From: Streptomyces finlayi
GTDB lineage: Bacteria > Actinomycetota > Actinomycetes > Streptomycetales > Streptomycetaceae
Direction of reading: 5' to 3'
Length of the DNA: 64,000 nucleotides
Assembly (NCBI RefSeq): GCF_014216315.1
Contig: NZ_CP045702.1
Span: forward strand, 248,001 to 312,000
Positions 25,711 through 34,391 of this stretch are shown piece after piece; the first letter of the stretch is position 1; each line of letters opens with the position of its first letter. Made by a program: the position numbers and the translations under genes. The notes below the pieces were generated by a model that did not search any database, was not told the DNA's origin, and saw only the letters and a program-made list of their open reading frames with translations.

Positions 25711-26268
25711 ATGACGCACGGCACCGGCGTGATCGCGGAAATCCGGGCCGACCACCGTGAGGCCCAAGAACGCATCGCACGCCTCGAAGCGCTGCCCGTG
25801 GAGGATCTGCGGTGCCGCGCGCTGGCGGACGAGTTGACAGCGCTGCTGGTGCGGACGGCGGTCGCCGAGGAGACGCATGTCTATCCGGTGGTGCGCGAGC
25901 GTCTCGGGAACGGCCGGGAGCTCGCCGACCAGGAGGTGTCCGCCCACACCCGCATCGAGGAGATCCTCAAGGAACTCGAAGACCTGGAGGCCGACGACCC
26001 GCGCTTCACCGAAGGGCTGAGCACGCTGAAGTCGGTGGTCTCCGCCCAAGCCCTTGACGAGGAGGTACGTCTGCTCCCGGAGCTGGCCCGCGCCTGTTCG
26101 GAGCAGGAACTCAACACGCTTGGGCAGCTGGTACGGCGTACGAAGGAGACGGCACCGACCCGCCCGCATCCCTCACTGCCCACCGCACCACCCGCCATCA
26201 CGTTCGTGGCGCCCGGAGTCGGATTCGTCGACCGGCTCCGCGACACACTGAGCGGACGCCCGCACTGA
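25711..26268 (+). CDS. Hemerythrin HHE-domain protein
   Basis: A 185-residue four-helix-bundle protein. Iron-ligand motifs of the HHE family are visible: IRADHREAQERI (first His), ETHVYPVVRERL (Glu and His), SAHTRIEEILKELE and DEEVRLLPELAR. The last 50 residues are Pro-rich and end VGFVDRLRDTLSG. Bacterial HHE proteins bind oxygen or NO-reactive diiron centres and are linked to oxidative stress. AAGGAGG 7 bp before the ATG at 25711 fixes the start. A decayed second copy exists at 63.2 kb. Confidence 0.87.
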   Translation: MTHGTGVIAEIRADHREAQERIARLEALPVEDLRCRALADELTALLVRTAVAEETHVYPVVRERLGNGRELADQEVSAHTRIEEILKELEDLEADDPRFTEGLSTLKSVVSAQALDEEVRLLPELARACSEQELNTLGQLVRRTKETAPTRPHPSLPTAPPAITFVAPGVGFVDRLRDTLSGRPH

Positions 26269-26286
26269 ACCGGGAGCCGCAGCGGG

Positions 26287-26823
26287 TCACTGCGCTGCCC
26301 GGCCACCGGTCCCTGGCGTCCCGGCGGTGGCCGGGCAGCATCTCCTGCACCTTGGCCTTGATGCCTTGATGCCCTGGCGCAGGACGGCTCCCCGGTCGCT
26401 GTCGCCCTTGAGGATCGAAAGGGCCGGGCGTACCAGTTTGCGGAGACTGAGCAGGTCGACCTCTTGCTGGTAGGAGCCGCCCATGGCACTGCGGTTGGTC
26501 TGTCCCACGATCGCGACCACCGAGCATGCGCCACCACCGGAACATGGTCGAGTGTCGCGTCGTGCAGACCGTTCAGCAGATGAATGGCGCCGGGACCGGA
26601 CGTCGCGGCACAGACCCCGGCCTTGCCGGAGCACTTCGCGTGGCCGACGGCCTCGAAGGCCGCCATCTCCTCGTGGGGCGCCTGGACGAAGCGCGGATCG
26701 CGTCGTCCGCACGGCCAAAGCGGCCAGAAGCCCGTTGATGCCGTCGCCCGCATAGGCGAAGACATGCTCGACCTCCCATTCGCGCAGGCGTCGCAGGACG
26801 TGGTCGGAGATCTTGGTCGCCAT
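26287..26823 (-). pseudogene. Frameshifted TPP-dependent enzyme (pyruvate oxidase/acetolactate synthase type)
   Basis: The start is well marked (GAAGGGAGG, ATG at 26823) and opens SDHVLRRLREWEVEHVF and AGDGINGLLAAL, the N-terminal TPP-binding domain. The frame then slips to one reading RFVQAPHEEMAAFEAVGHAK and CAATSGPGAIHLLNGLHDA, and back to VAIVGQTNRSAMGGSYQQEV, before losing homology after about 170 residues. Full enzymes have about 590 residues, so more than two thirds are gone. The pieces stay in order, so at least two small indels and a large deletion happened. The lost gene was probably a poxB-like oxidase. Confidence 0.82.
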
Positions 26824-26886
26824 GGTGGCCCTCCCTTCGACCGGGCGTGGAGCTCCGGCACGACCGCAGGGCGCGTGGCCCCCGCC

Positions 26887-27048
26887 AGGTCCTGTCTGGA
26901 GTTCCAGCGCGGGAGAAGGAGCGGCGTCCGGTGCCGTCGAATCCAAGGCGGAGGAGGGAGCGATGGCGGAGCCCTCGCGACTGACGACAACGCCGGAGGC
27001 GGCGGTGCCGGACGCCGCGACGCCGCGGGGGAACTCCAGACAGGACCT
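26887..27048. repeat. 19-bp perfect inverted repeats 124 bp apart (MITE-like)
   Basis: AGGTCCTGTCTGGAGTTCC (26887-26905) is repeated exactly in inverted orientation at 27030-27048. The two bound a 162-bp segment with no gene. This is the form of a small non-autonomous element, but I see no target duplication. The right copy overlaps the left target-site duplication of the adjacent insertion sequence by 5 bp. Confidence 0.5.
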
Positions 27049-27053
27049 AGCGG
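27044..27053. repeat. Left target-site duplication of the IS4-family element
   Basis: GACCTAGCGG sits directly outside the left inverted repeat and recurs at 28594-28603. A 10-bp duplication is within the range of the IS4/IS231 group. Confidence 0.85.
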
Positions 27054-28593
27054 CAATGCCGTTCGGTTAGCCGTCCGGTGGGCTTGGCAATGCGTTGATC
27101 TCGATGTGGACGGTGGTCCTGTGGGTGCGGTGGTCGATGTTGCGGCCGACGGCGCGGTACTTGGAGCTGATCGCTCGTTTCTTCACGCGGGGCCGGGACC
27201 GGTCTCGGCGGGCGGGTAGGAGGCCGTTGAGTATGGCGGTGCCGATCCGGCCGACGAGGTCGATCCTGGTGTGGGGGATGATGCCGGCGGCACGGATGAT
27301 CTGGTCACGTGCCGTGTTCAGCGCGATGGTGAATGCGGTGCGGTCGGGGTCGATGTTGGGCCGGTGCAGGACGGCGTCGCTCATCGCGGTGCGTAGTGCC
27401 TGGTAGGCGACCAGAAGCGCCCAGGTTTCCTGGGTGACGGCTGCCGGGTAGCGGCCGCGCAGGACTCTGCCGCCGAGGATGGTCGATTTCAGCTCGCAGT
27501 AGCTGGTCTCGATCTCCCAGCGTTCGCGGTAGAGCCTGACCAGAGCGGTGGCGGGTGCCTCGTCGGGGTCGAGCAGACTGGTGACGAGCCGGTAGGTGCT
27601 GTGGGTGGCGGGACGCTTGTCGGCGCCGTCGGTGGGGGCGAGGGTGATGGTGGCGTCGATGACGCGGACGGTGACTTCGCCTATGCGGGACAGGAACGTT
27701 CCGTCGGGCAGACGACGCAGGATCGGCAGCTTGAGCGCGGTGCTGTGGGTCTTGGCGCGGATGAGGAAGTCCGCGCCCGTGGACGCGACCGTGCGCACGA
27801 AGGCGGTGGCTGAGAAGTTCCGGTCACCCAGAAGCAGCGTCCCGGGCCGTAGTGCTCCGGTCGTGCCCGCGGTGGTGATCAGGTCTCGGGCGTAGGTCAG
27901 CTCGCCGGTCGCGTCGGTGCCGAAGACGGCGTCCATGAGGGTTCGGGTCCCGCAGGCCACCAGCGTGACCAGGCGCAGCATCGGGTATCCGGACGGCCCG
28001 TTCTGTCCTGCCTTCGCCTTGGGGAACACCGCGAGGTTCGCGGGTGTGTCCGGCAGGGCGAGCTGGGTTCCGTCGATCGCGACGACCAGCCTGCCCGCGA
28101 ACCGTGTCGTCTGTGTCGCGGTCACCGCTGCGGGGCCTTTGACCAGGTCGAACAGTGCTTTCAATGGTTTGGGGCCGACCCGTCGCATCGCGGCCGTGAT
28201 CGATGAACCCGCTGGCACGGGCAGCGGCGCGGGCAGTGAGGCGGTCAGCCGGGACCAGATCCCGGTCCAGCCGAGCCCGGTGAACAGTGCGCCTGCGAGC
28301 AGGAGGTAGACCACCACCCGCGACGGCAGCCGTCGAACCCGCTGCTGCAGACCACCTGCGGATGCGAGTGCCTCGTCGACGAGATCGAACGGGACAACCT
28401 GGGTCAACTCGCCCAAGTGCCCCACGGCAAAGACACCGGGGGCATGCGTAATGACAGAATCAGACACTGCAGCCCTTGTGGAGGAACACGAGTCTTGGCG
28501 GACCCGAGAACCACTACAGGGGCTGCACCCGTATCACCAGCCGAAACGCCGAGAGTTTGCGCCGCTGACCGAACCCCTAACCGAACGGCATTG
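27054..28593. mobile_element. Complete IS4-family insertion sequence, 1540 bp
   Basis: The ends are perfect 17-bp inverted repeats: CAATGCCGTTCGGTTAG at 27054-27070 and its complement at 28577-28593. They enclose one intact transposase gene and are flanked by 10-bp direct repeats. Exact ends and duplications point to a recent insertion. The site of insertion is the stop codon of the STAS gene (28597-28599). The duplication restored that codon, so the STAS gene is not damaged. Confidence 0.92.
27067..28467 (-). CDS. IS4-family DDE transposase
   Basis: A 466-residue transposase. An N-terminal helical domain (residues 1-130) precedes the RNase H-like catalytic core: first Asp in VVAIDGTQLALPD, second Asp in LLLGDRNFSA, and Glu in YRERWEIETSYCELK. 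That last segment matches the IS4 signature Y-x2-R-x3-E-x6-K exactly. The frame is open from the GTG at 28467 (AAGGG upstream) to a TAA inside the left inverted repeat, so the element is probably active. A basic C-terminus (RPRVKKRAISSKYRAVGR) could bind DNA. Confidence 0.93.
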   Translation of the reverse strand: MSDSVITHAPGVFAVGHLGELTQVVPFDLVDEALASAGGLQQRVRRLPSRVVVYLLLAGALFTGLGWTGIWSRLTASLPAPLPVPAGSSITAAMRRVGPKPLKALFDLVKGPAAVTATQTTRFAGRLVVAIDGTQLALPDTPANLAVFPKAKAGQNGPSGYPMLRLVTLVACGTRTLMDAVFGTDATGELTYARDLITTAGTTGALRPGTLLLGDRNFSATAFVRTVASTGADFLIRAKTHSTALKLPILRRLPDGTFLSRIGEVTVRVIDATITLAPTDGADKRPATHSTYRLVTSLLDPDEAPATALVRLYRERWEIETSYCELKSTILGGRVLRGRYPAAVTQETWALLVAYQALRTAMSDAVLHRPNIDPDRTAFTIALNTARDQIIRAAGIIPHTRIDLVGRIGTAILNGLLPARRDRSRPRVKKRAISSKYRAVGRNIDHRTHRTTVHIEINALPSPPDG

Positions 28594-28603
28594 GACCTAG
28601 CGG
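28594..28603. repeat. Right target-site duplication of the IS4-family element
   Basis: A second copy of GACCTAGCGG lies directly outside the right inverted repeat. It contains the TAG stop (minus strand) of the STAS gene. Confidence 0.85.
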
Positions 28604-29049
28604 TCGCCGTGCCGGAGGGGCTGTACGCGGGGGCCGGATTCCGCGGCGGCCCTCCGGGCGAGCTGCCGCTCGGACCGGTCCTGGACCATCCGGCGGAAAC
28701 CGATGAGCGCGGCGCGTTCGCGCGGGTATCCGCCGCCGCCCGGCAGCTCCGCCAGGGCTTCCATCACCTGCTGCGGCTGTGCCTGCCAGCCGACGACGAG
28801 GACCCTGAGCTTTCGGCATTCCGCCCGCAGATGCAGGTCGAGGAAGAGCAGCAGGCCGGCCGAGTCCATGAAGGGCACGCCCTGCATGTCGAAGATCACC
28901 ACGGCGGTGCGCGGCGGCACGCTGTCGAGCGTGCGTGCGAGAGAGGGCTCCGCAGCAGCATCCAGATCCCCTGAGGCACTCACCAGAACCGAACTCCCGG
29001 TGTGTTGAAACACTGTTCTGAAAGTGACTGTCACACCTATGTCCTCCAT
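28597..29049 (-). CDS. STAS-domain anti-sigma-factor antagonist
   Basis: A 150-residue single STAS domain. After TVTFRTVFQHTGSSVLVSASGDL-type strands, the motif IFDMQGVPFMDSAGLLLFL carries the Ser that an anti-sigma kinase would phosphorylate (DSAG). Unphosphorylated antagonists bind the kinase and free a SigB-type sigma factor. The C-terminal 45 residues (RRMVQDRSERQLARRAAAE) are an Arg-rich extension. No kinase or sigma gene is adjacent. The ATG at 29049 was chosen by the length of the domain; the ribosome site is weak. The gene ends inside the target duplication of the IS element. Confidence 0.82.
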   Translation of the reverse strand: MEDIGVTVTFRTVFQHTGSSVLVSASGDLDAAAEPSLARTLDSVPPRTAVVIFDMQGVPFMDSAGLLLFLDLHLRAECRKLRVLVVGWQAQPQQVMEALAELPGGGGYPRERAALIGFRRMVQDRSERQLARRAAAESGPRVQPLRHGDR

Positions 29050-29487
29050 CTGCCGAGGTGCGTCCAATCCGCCGCCGGCCCAGATCAGCCACAGAGAATG
29101 CCCTACCCGGGAGGGCTGGGCCGTGAGGCGCGCCGAGCACCGCATCACGGGCGCAGCGCCCACGCGGTCAGGAGAAGACCGGGCGGCCACCCGCAGGTCC
29201 GGCACGACGCCCTGGCAGGCGCTGTCGCGGTCCTGGGCGCAGGACCACCGAGGGATGGGCCGTCGCGAGCAGGCGGTGCGCGCTTTCGGCTTCTTCGCGC
29301 GGTCCCGCCGCGGTCGCGGGCAGTTCCAGGCTCGGCGGATACAGGCGCCGAGTGCCGCCACCAGTTCCGGACCCGATCCGTCGCAGCTGGGCGGCGAGCC
29401 AGGGGCGGCGCGCGGTCATCTGGTGGACACGACGCCTCCCGCTGTCGCCGTACGCTCGTCGCCCTCCGAACGCCCTGCGCCGGCGCG
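29050..29487. other. Gap between STAS and catalase genes
   Basis: No frame on either strand resembles a known protein or has a good ribosome site. It should hold the STAS promoter and the catalase 3' end signals. Confidence 0.35.
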
Positions 29488-31539
29488 TCAGGCGAGAGGC
29501 GGACGGTCCCAGAACCTGTGCTTGCCGACCGCCGCCGCGAAGGCCGTACCGAAGCCGTCGTCGCCGGCCGGTGCGGTGATCACACCGTGGTCGTTGACTC
29601 CGGGGCCGGTAACGGCCGCCGGCAGCAACTCCTCCAGGGCGGAGGCCGCTTCCCCGTACGCGCCGATGGGCTTGCCGTGGCGGTAGGAGTTACGGACGAA
29701 CCTGCGGACGGGGTCGTCGGAGAACTGTGCGCCGTCCGGCAGCAGGACCGCGTCGTAGAGCACGGCGGCCACCGTGGGCAGCGCCCGGTCCACGGGGAGC
29801 GTCCCTCCCCCCGCGGTGCGGACCGTGCCGTCCTGGGGCGCCAGCAGTTCGACGATGGCGCCCTCCGCGGTGAGCGCCTCCTTGAGGGCGGTGACCTGGG
29901 CGTCGTCGACGCCATCGGTGACCAGCACGGCGATCTGCCGGGTGGCGATCGAGCCGTCACCCTTGTTGTTCTCCAGGCTCAGCGCCGGTGAGGGCTCGGG
30001 CGTCGGGGTCTGCGATCCCTCGGGGGCGTGCACACCGACGCCCTCGGCAACGGCCTTGGCGAGGTCCGCCGACACGAGGGTCAGCTGCTCGACGGTCCGG
30101 GCGCGGACGTCCTTCGCCGAGACCTTTCCGAGCTCGAAACGGAACGCGTCGATGATGTGCTGCTGTTCCCAGTCCGACATGCTGCGCCAGAACAGCGCGG
30201 CCTGGAGGTAGTGGTTGTCGAAGCTGGGACTGCGACGGCGGATCTTCTGTCCGTCGACCTGCTCGGTGAGGTGCCGGTACGCGCCGGCGTCGGTGGAGGC
30301 GAGGACCGGGCATCCCGCGCCCAGGGAGTTCGGTGTGTAGTTGGTCCCGGTGTGGATCTGCTCCTGGTGGAAGCCGTCGCGCTGATTGTTGCGCACTCCG
30401 GCGACGGGCCGGTTGACGGGGATGTGGGCGAAGTTCGGTCCGCCCAACCTGAGCAACTGCGTGTCCAGGTAGGAGAAGTTCCGTGCCTGAAGCAGCGGGT
30501 CGTTGGTGAAGTCGATGCCGGGCACCACGTTGGCGGTGTGGAAGGCCACCTGTTCCGTTTCCGCGAAGAAGTTGTCCGGGTTGCGGTTGAGGACCATGCG
30601 TCCGATGGGACGGACCGGAACCTGCTCCTCGGGCACGATCTTCGTGGCGTCGAGCAGGTCGAAGTCGAACGAGTGCTCGTCCTCCTCCGGGATGAGCTGC
30701 ACGCCCAGTTCCCATTCCGGGTACTGGCCGGCCTCGATGGTGTCCCAGAGGTCACGCCGGTTGAAGTCCGGGTCGCGGCCCTGGATCTCCTGTGCCTCGT
30801 CCCAGACGAGCGAGTGGACGCCCAGCTTGGGCTTCCAGTGGAATTTCACGAACGTGCCGTGCCCGGCGGCATTCACGAAGCGGAAGGTGTGTACGCCGAA
30901 GCCCTGCATCATGCGGTAGCTGCGCGGGATCGCCCGGTCCGACATCAGCCACATGATCGTGTGCAGGGTCTCCGGCTGAAGGGAGACGAAGTCCCAGAGC
31001 GTGTCGTGCGCCGACGCACCGGTGGGGATCTCGTTGTGGGGTTCGGGCTTCACCGCGTGCACGAAGTCCGGGAACTTGATTCCGTCCTGGATGAAGAAGA
31101 CCGGGAAGTTGTTCCCCACCAGGTCGTAGTTGCCTTCGGGCGTGTAGAACTTCGTGGCGAATCCGCGTACGTCACGGACCGTGTCGGCCGAACCGCGCGG
31201 GCCCTGCACCGTCGAGAACCGCACGAAGACCGGGGTACGCAGGGAGGGGTCCTGCAGGAAGGCCGCACGGGTGAAGTCGGCGCAGGATGCGTAGGGCTGG
31301 AAGAAGCCGTAGGCGCCCGCCCCCCGGGCATGGACCACCCGCTCGGGAATCCGTTCATGGTCGAACCGGGTGATCTTCTCCCGGAAGTGGAAGTCCTCCA
31401 GCAGTGTGGGACCGCGGTCACCGACCGTGAGCGAGTCGTCCGTGTGCTCGACGGCCACACCCTGGTCGGTCGTGAGCGGTCCGTCCGACGGGTCGGGCGC
31501 ACGTACGCTGTCCCGCTGCTTCTGCTTCTCGTCAGTCAT
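29488..31539 (-). CDS. katE: Large-subunit catalase KatE/HPII type with C-terminal DJ-1-like domain
   Basis: A 683-residue clade-2 monofunctional catalase turning hydrogen peroxide into water and oxygen. RIPERVVHARGAGAYGFF has the distal His, VGNNFPVFFIQDG the distal Asn, and NFSYLDTQLLRLGGPNF the proximal heme Tyr. Residues about 530-683 form the flavodoxin/DJ-1-like domain seen only in large-subunit catalases (IAVLVTDGVDDAQVTALKEAL, DAVLLPDGAQFSDDPVRRFV). Its nucleophile Cys is absent, as in E. coli HPII. The ATG at 31539 has AGGAG upstream. Such enzymes are induced by general or osmotic stress. Confidence 0.95.
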   Translation of the reverse strand: MTDEKQKQRDSVRAPDPSDGPLTTDQGVAVEHTDDSLTVGDRGPTLLEDFHFREKITRFDHERIPERVVHARGAGAYGFFQPYASCADFTRAAFLQDPSLRTPVFVRFSTVQGPRGSADTVRDVRGFATKFYTPEGNYDLVGNNFPVFFIQDGIKFPDFVHAVKPEPHNEIPTGASAHDTLWDFVSLQPETLHTIMWLMSDRAIPRSYRMMQGFGVHTFRFVNAAGHGTFVKFHWKPKLGVHSLVWDEAQEIQGRDPDFNRRDLWDTIEAGQYPEWELGVQLIPEEDEHSFDFDLLDATKIVPEEQVPVRPIGRMVLNRNPDNFFAETEQVAFHTANVVPGIDFTNDPLLQARNFSYLDTQLLRLGGPNFAHIPVNRPVAGVRNNQRDGFHQEQIHTGTNYTPNSLGAGCPVLASTDAGAYRHLTEQVDGQKIRRRSPSFDNHYLQAALFWRSMSDWEQQHIIDAFRFELGKVSAKDVRARTVEQLTLVSADLAKAVAEGVGVHAPEGSQTPTPEPSPALSLENNKGDGSIATRQIAVLVTDGVDDAQVTALKEALTAEGAIVELLAPQDGTVRTAGGGTLPVDRALPTVAAVLYDAVLLPDGAQFSDDPVRRFVRNSYRHGKPIGAYGEAASALEELLPAAVTGPGVNDHGVITAPAGDDGFGTAFAAAVGKHRFWDRPPLA

Positions 31540-31674
31540 TGAGCTCTCCTGATGGCGGTTCGGATGCCTCGGATGCCTCGGCGCGGGTCCGCCCTCGGGC
31601 GCCGGTCTGCCGGGTATCCGGCCCGCGGCACGGCAAACACCAAGTCATCCGGACGGGTGTGCGTTCGTGTGCGT

Positions 31675-31860
31675 TCAGTGGCCCGAGGTGTCCCGGCCCG
31701 GCTTCGCTCTCGCCCGGGCTTCCGCCTGCCGTGCCGCGGCTTCCAGTCGCCGGCCTTCTTCTCTGCGGCGCTCGTCGTCCAGTGCGGCACCGTCCGCCTT
31801 GAGCTTGGCGGCTTTCACTCTCCGGGCCATGGCCCGTACGAGGTCCGTGTGCCTTCCCAT
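31675..31860 (-). CDS. Small basic helical protein, 61 residues
   Basis: The product (GRHTDLVRAMARRVKAAKLK, then DDERRREEGRRLEAAARQAE) is almost entirely charged residues and Ala, and should form one long helix. GAGGGA 5-6 bp before the ATG at 31860 supports translation. I do not know a function; DNA or RNA binding would suit the charge. It sits between the catalase and the glycosyltransferase mosaic. Confidence 0.5.
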   Translation of the reverse strand: MGRHTDLVRAMARRVKAAKLKADGAALDDERRREEGRRLEAAARQAEARARAKPGRDTSGH

Positions 31861-32357
31861 GTCTCTCCCTCGGCCTGTGCCGTGCCATACAGCGGCACCG
31901 GGTGCCTTCCCTCTGCGCGACCGGGGTTCCCCCGATGGGCGGCTTCAATCGGATACGGGTATCTCCCGGTGACGGCGTTTGCGCCGGGCGGCACGGGTAC
32001 CCCGTACAACACGCCGCCGACGTACGCGGCGGCGGAGGCGCTGATGGTTGGGAAGACAGCCCCAGCGCCGTCCGCTCCGGCCACGGGACCCGGCAACGCG
32101 GGTGAACGCCCGCCATGTTTGGGCCCCGGGCACAGGGGGACTTGGGGAGTCGGCCGAGCGGCCGGCCACGATGGACCGGGCCGGGGAGACGGGATTCAGG
32201 GGTCCTCCCCGGCCCGGCGGCCGGCTTCACGCCGTACCCGGCCGCCACGGTGGACGGCTGCCACGACGGACGGACATGACGGCCCCGACGGCCGTGACCG
32301 GCGGCCGCGACGCACCCGGGCAGGAAACGTCAACCGACGTACTGGAAGCGATGAGCT
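31861..32357. other. Gap with no supportable gene
   Basis: Open frames exist on both strands because of high GC, but none has a ribosome site with protein-like sequence. Confidence 0.4.
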
Positions 32358-33688
32358 TCATCGTGCCACCTCCGAAGGCTCGGGAACGGGGCTGAGCTGG
32401 GCGTAGACGCGTGCGACCCCGTCGGCCACCTCGTCCCAGGTGTACCGGGCCAGCGCGTGGGTCCGGCCCGCGGCTCCGTAACGGGCTCGCCTGGCCGGGT
32501 CGTCGAGCAGGGACCTGATCGTGGCCGCGAGGTCGTGGCCTGGGATCTCGACGGGCGGCACCAGGGCGCCGGTCACACCGTCGACCACCGTGTCCAGCTG
32601 GCCGCCGACGGCCGTGGCCAGGACGGGCGTGCCGCAGGCCGTCGCCTCGATGGGGACGATGCCGAACGGCTCGTAGCGCGGCAGGGAGAGCAGCAGGTCG
32701 GCGCTGGACATCAACCGCGGCATCACGTCCTGCGGTACGCAGCCGAGCAGGCGTACCCGCTCCGCCACCCCGTGCTCGAACGCGATCTTGCGGAGCCGTT
32801 CGGCCTCCGGGTCGGCGAACAGGAGGGGTGCTTCGGGGCCGCCCGCGATCAGCAGCTCGGTGTTCGGCACGGCCGCCAGGGTCTTGATCGCGCGGTCGAA
32901 CCCCTTGCGGGGGACGAGCCTGCCGACGGACAGGAGCCGGAAGGGAACTCCGGACCGCCGGTCGCCGACGGGTGAGGGTGAGAAGTGGGTGGTGTCGACC
33001 CCGCAGAGGTCCACCGCGCCGGGTGCGGATAGCCCCGGCAGCGCGCCATGGCGGGGGTGAAGGGCGCTCTGCGGGAGGTCTGCCGTTCGGCAGAGATCCC
33101 TCGCCGGCCCCAGGTGGCGGGCGAGCCCTTCCGTTCCCACGCCGAAGACGTCGAGCGGTGCCGCGGCCGCGAAGCCGGGCAGCAGGTCGGTGCCGGTCGT
33201 ACGGCCGCGCCGCACGGGCTCGTTGACGACGACCGCCGCCCGGGGCTCGGTGCCCGTCCAGAGGTGGCCCGGGTCGATGATCCCGTGCTCGATCACGCTG
33301 GTCGGTGCACGGCCGTTGTTCCACATCAGCCGGTTGAAGTGGGTGACGTGGACGAGCGGGATGTCCGCCCGGCCGGCGAGCGGGTGCACGGTGGACGGCG
33401 CTCTCGTGCGGGCTGTTGTGCTCGACGGACACCGCGGGGACTTCCGTGCCGGGCCGTCGCCCGGTCCAGGCGTGCGTGAGCTCGACCTCTCGTGGACGGG
33501 TGGCGGGCGGGTGCCCTGCCACGGCGCCTGCCGGACGATGACGTCGTCCACCCCGGGGAGCATCCGCGCGGCGGGCTCGCCGAGCGGGCCGCGGAGCAGG
33601 GCGCGGCGTGTCCGGCCGCGGCGCGCACGGCGGGTCCGGCGAGCAGGACGTCGCGGAAGCTGTCGAGTCGTACGACGAGGACGTTCAT
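32358..33688 (-). pseudogene. Mosaic of three glycosyltransferase fragments
   Basis: The locus starts as a GT9 heptosyltransferase-like gene (MNVLVVRLDSFRDVLLAGPA at 33688; AARMLPGVDDVIVRQAPWQG in a second frame). Near 33515 it switches to a GT4 enzyme, type A (PREVELTHAWTGRRPG, EVPAVSVEHNSP, then after a shift IPLVHVTHFNRLMWNNGRAP and DVFGVGTEGLARHLG, and in a third frame HPARWTS). Near 33005 it becomes the C-terminal donor domain of another GT4, type B (LCGVDTTHFSPSP, FRLLSVGRLVPRKGFDRAI, EPFGIVPIEATACGTPVLAT). Frames change at least four times. The last 215 codons are intact, but a working enzyme is unlikely. A continuous frame from 33563 to 32358 exists only by chance. Confidence 0.8.
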
Positions 33689-34293
33689 GCCGACCGCCCC
33701 TCCCGCCGGGGCACGTCCGGGGCGCGCCCAGGCCGGGCCAGGAGGCGCAGGACGGCGCTGAGGACGTCGGGGGCCGGTTCGGCCTCGGCCGCGGTCTCCT
33801 CGGGCAGCGTCGCCGCGTTGGGGACCAGGATGCCTTCGGCGCCGGCCGCCCTGGCCGCGAGTACGTCGGCCGCGATGTCGCCGATCATCACGCAGTCCGC
33901 CGGGCGCACGCCGAGGCGCCGGGCCGCGTCGGTGACGAGTCCCGGGCGCGGTTTGCGGCACGGGCATCCGGTGTCGGGGTGGTGGGGGCAGTAGACCCAG
34001 ACGTCGAACGGCCCGATCAGCTCGTCGACCCGGGTGTTGACCCGGCACACGTCGTCGTGGGTGAGCAGGCCGCGGCCGATGCCGGACTGGTTGCTGACGA
34101 CGGCTGTCGACATACCGGCCTCCCGTACGAGCCGTACGGCCTCGACGGCGCCCGGGACCGGGTGGACCCGCTCGGGGTCCCCGTTGCAGGGCACGTCGTG
34201 GACGAGGGTGCCGTCGCGGTCGAAGAGGACCGCGACCGGCCGGGACCGTATCGGGCTGTCGGGCGTCGACGGGCTGCGCCGGTGCGCTGTCAT
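33685..34293 (-). CDS. gmhB: HAD-IIIA hydrolase, GmhB-like heptose-bisphosphate phosphatase
   Basis: A 202-residue phosphatase expected to remove the 7-phosphate of D-glycero-D-manno-heptose 1,7-bisphosphate. AVLFDRDGTLVHDVPCNGDP has the nucleophile and acid Asp pair; VVSNQSGIGRGLLTHDD is motif II; CPHHPDTGCPCRKPRPGLV holds the zinc site cysteines and motif III Lys; MIGDIAADVLAARAAGA is motif IV. Its TGA overlaps the ATG of the GT9 fragment (ATGA), as in the intact Streptomyces heptose/glycosylation clusters. The ATG at 34293 has GGGGAGG upstream. With the following glycosyltransferases broken, its pathway is probably not working from this locus. Confidence 0.87.
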   Translation of the reverse strand: MTAHRRSPSTPDSPIRSRPVAVLFDRDGTLVHDVPCNGDPERVHPVPGAVEAVRLVREAGMSTAVVSNQSGIGRGLLTHDDVCRVNTRVDELIGPFDVWVYCPHHPDTGCPCRKPRPGLVTDAARRLGVRPADCVMIGDIAADVLAARAAGAEGILVPNAATLPEETAAEAEPAPDVLSAVLRLLARPGRAPDVPRREGRSA

Positions 34294-34391
34294 GGGGTGC
34301 CTCCCCAGGGAATGGCGCGGCGGTGCCGGACATGACCGGCGGCCCAGAGGCGTACGGCGAGGGACGGGATGACCGCGCTCGTCAGGATCAT
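34290..34391 (-). CDS. 33-residue ORF translationally coupled to gmhB
   Basis: The ATG at 34391 is preceded by AGGAGG about 9 bp upstream, and the stop overlaps the gmhB start (ATGA). The peptide (ILTSAVIPSLAVRLWAAGHV, then RHRRAIPWGGTP) is hydrophobic then basic. It may be a leader for coupling or the shortened end of a former gene. No homologue comes to mind. Confidence 0.45.
   Translation of the reverse strand: MILTSAVIPSLAVRLWAAGHVRHRRAIPWGGTP

Noticed and set aside
26287..28603. A composite transposon or genomic island with integrase and att sites
   Set aside because: Only one IS copy is present, and no integrase, tRNA or long direct repeats are visible.
31815..32096. 93-residue minus-strand frame with AAYVGGVLYGVPVPPGANAV
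   Set aside because: Part of it looks protein-like, but it overlaps the start of the well-supported 61-residue gene in another frame and has no ribosome site.
32358..33563. An intact 401-residue GT4 glycosyltransferase
   Set aside because: The first 190 codons mix three frames and two other families, so the continuous frame is accidental.
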